This document shows, piece after piece, positions 11,454-11,956 of a DNA stretch of 11,956 nucleotides. Numbering within the stretch: position 1 is the stretch's first letter; every line of letters starts with the position of its first letter. This DNA comes from Clostridium sp. UBA6640 (lineage in GTDB: Bacteria > Bacillota > Clostridia > Clostridiales > Clostridiaceae). The stretch lies in assembly GCF_002455975.1 (NCBI RefSeq), contig NZ_DKLM01000077.1:1-11956 (forward strand), in the 5' to 3' direction. The position numbers and the translations under genes were made by a program. The notes under the pieces are model-generated. The model was not told the DNA's origin. It made no database searches and saw only the letters and a list, made by a program, of their open reading frames with translations.

Positions 11454-11956
11454 GTGAAACTAAAAGTTTTAGTAGACAATAATACATACATTGATCAATA
11501 TTATTGTGGCGAACCTGCTGTTTCCTATTATATTGAAGATGAGGATACTAGCTTACTACTGGATGCAGGATACTCTGATCTATTTCTAAGAAACTCGATT
11601 GCATTAGGTATAGATTTAGAAAATGTAAGCACTATTGTTATTTCCCATGGTCACGATGACCACACAAGAGGATTAAAATACTACTTTGAACAAGATAATA
11701 AAAAAAATATTTCTATTGTTGCTCATCCAGATGCATTTAAAGAAAAATTCATAGACGATTTAAAAATTTGTTCTCCTATTCTAGAGGAAGAATTAAAAGA
11801 AAAATGTAATCTAATTCTTTCAAAAGAGCCTAAAAAAGTTAGTGAACATATAACTTTTTTAGGGGAAATACCTCAAATAAATCACTTCGAAAATAGAAAA
11901 CCTATTGGCAAACAAATTGTTGGACAAACTTCAGTTGATGATTATGTAATAGATGA
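11454..11956 (+). CDS. MBL-fold metallo-hydrolase (3'-truncated by the window)
   Basis: At least 167 residues are present, starting at GTG 11454 with AAGGAGG 7 nt upstream. The metallo-beta-lactamase fold is shown by the first beta-strand Asp region (LLLDAGYSD, residues 34-42) and the metal-binding motif HGHDDHTRGL (65-74), with His65, His67, Asp69 and His70 able to bind two metal ions. A later segment, HPDAFKEKF (about 100-108), carries a further His. The overall pattern resembles the archaeal/clostridial group annotated as dihydropterin ribofuranosylaminobenzene phosphate synthase-like MBL proteins, but the real substrate is unknown. It is cytoplasmic with no signal peptide. The second half, with the remaining metal ligands, lies outside the window. 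Confidence 0.85.
   Translation, partial: MKLKVLVDNNTYIDQYYCGEPAVSYYIEDEDTSLLLDAGYSDLFLRNSIALGIDLENVSTIVISHGHDDHTRGLKYYFEQDNKKNISIVAHPDAFKEKFIDDLKICSPILEEELKEKCNLILSKEPKKVSEHITFLGEIPQINHFENRKPIGKQIVGQTSVDDYVID

Overview
The window is AT-rich, low-GC Gram-positive DNA, most likely from a Clostridia/Lachnospiraceae-type anaerobe. The evidence is strong AGGAGG-type ribosome binding sites, extended -10 promoters, a PduB-type microcompartment shell protein and an IS1595-like transposase remnant. This placement is an inference from gene content. No rRNA, tRNA or CRISPR is visible.

Positions 1 to about 9,360 form an array of single, unrelated genes, nearly all on the + strand. In order they are: an S51 peptidase-like protein, a GNAT acetyltransferase, a YjaB-like GNAT, an alpha/beta hydrolase, an ANT(6)-type aminoglycoside adenylyltransferase, a beta-lactamase-fold serine hydrolase, a second S51-like protein, a left-handed beta-helix acyltransferase, a solitary PduB-like shell protein and a frameshifted small gene.

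Most of these genes are separated by copies of one modular non-coding repeat of about 150-220 bp. A full copy has four parts in fixed order: (a) a terminator hairpin with left arm AATACCGTATTATTC (the 'C site') and right arm GAATAATACGGTATT (the 'G site'); (b) a linker with a second small inverted repeat of the GTCGC/GCGAC type; (c) TGTTCTTTGAAAATTGAAT followed by another G site; (d) an extended -10 promoter TGTTATAAT, 22-23 bp downstream of the G site. A full repeat therefore ends the transcript of one gene and starts that of the next. It also places direct copies of the G site on both sides of each gene. Ten copies or remnants are found (near 813, 1592, 2219, 3351, 4470, 5826, 6755, 7661, 8722 and 10865). 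Two lose the repeat exactly at CGGT, and one (5826-6070) is two repeats fused at the G site with no gene between them. I infer a gene-cassette array that gains and loses genes by recombination at the G site. No recombinase is in the window, and it is not a recognisable integron.

Positions 9,361-10,860 are different. They hold a minus-strand CPBP-type membrane protein with its own promoter and terminator, and a decayed IS1595-type transposase fragment with two stops. The repeat reappears at 10,865. It is followed by a promoter resembling that of the pduB-like gene, a small two-helix membrane protein, and the start of a metallo-beta-lactamase-fold hydrolase that runs off the window.

Most array genes encode small soluble enzymes that modify or cleave small molecules, as is typical of accessory adaptive genes. 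They do not form one pathway.
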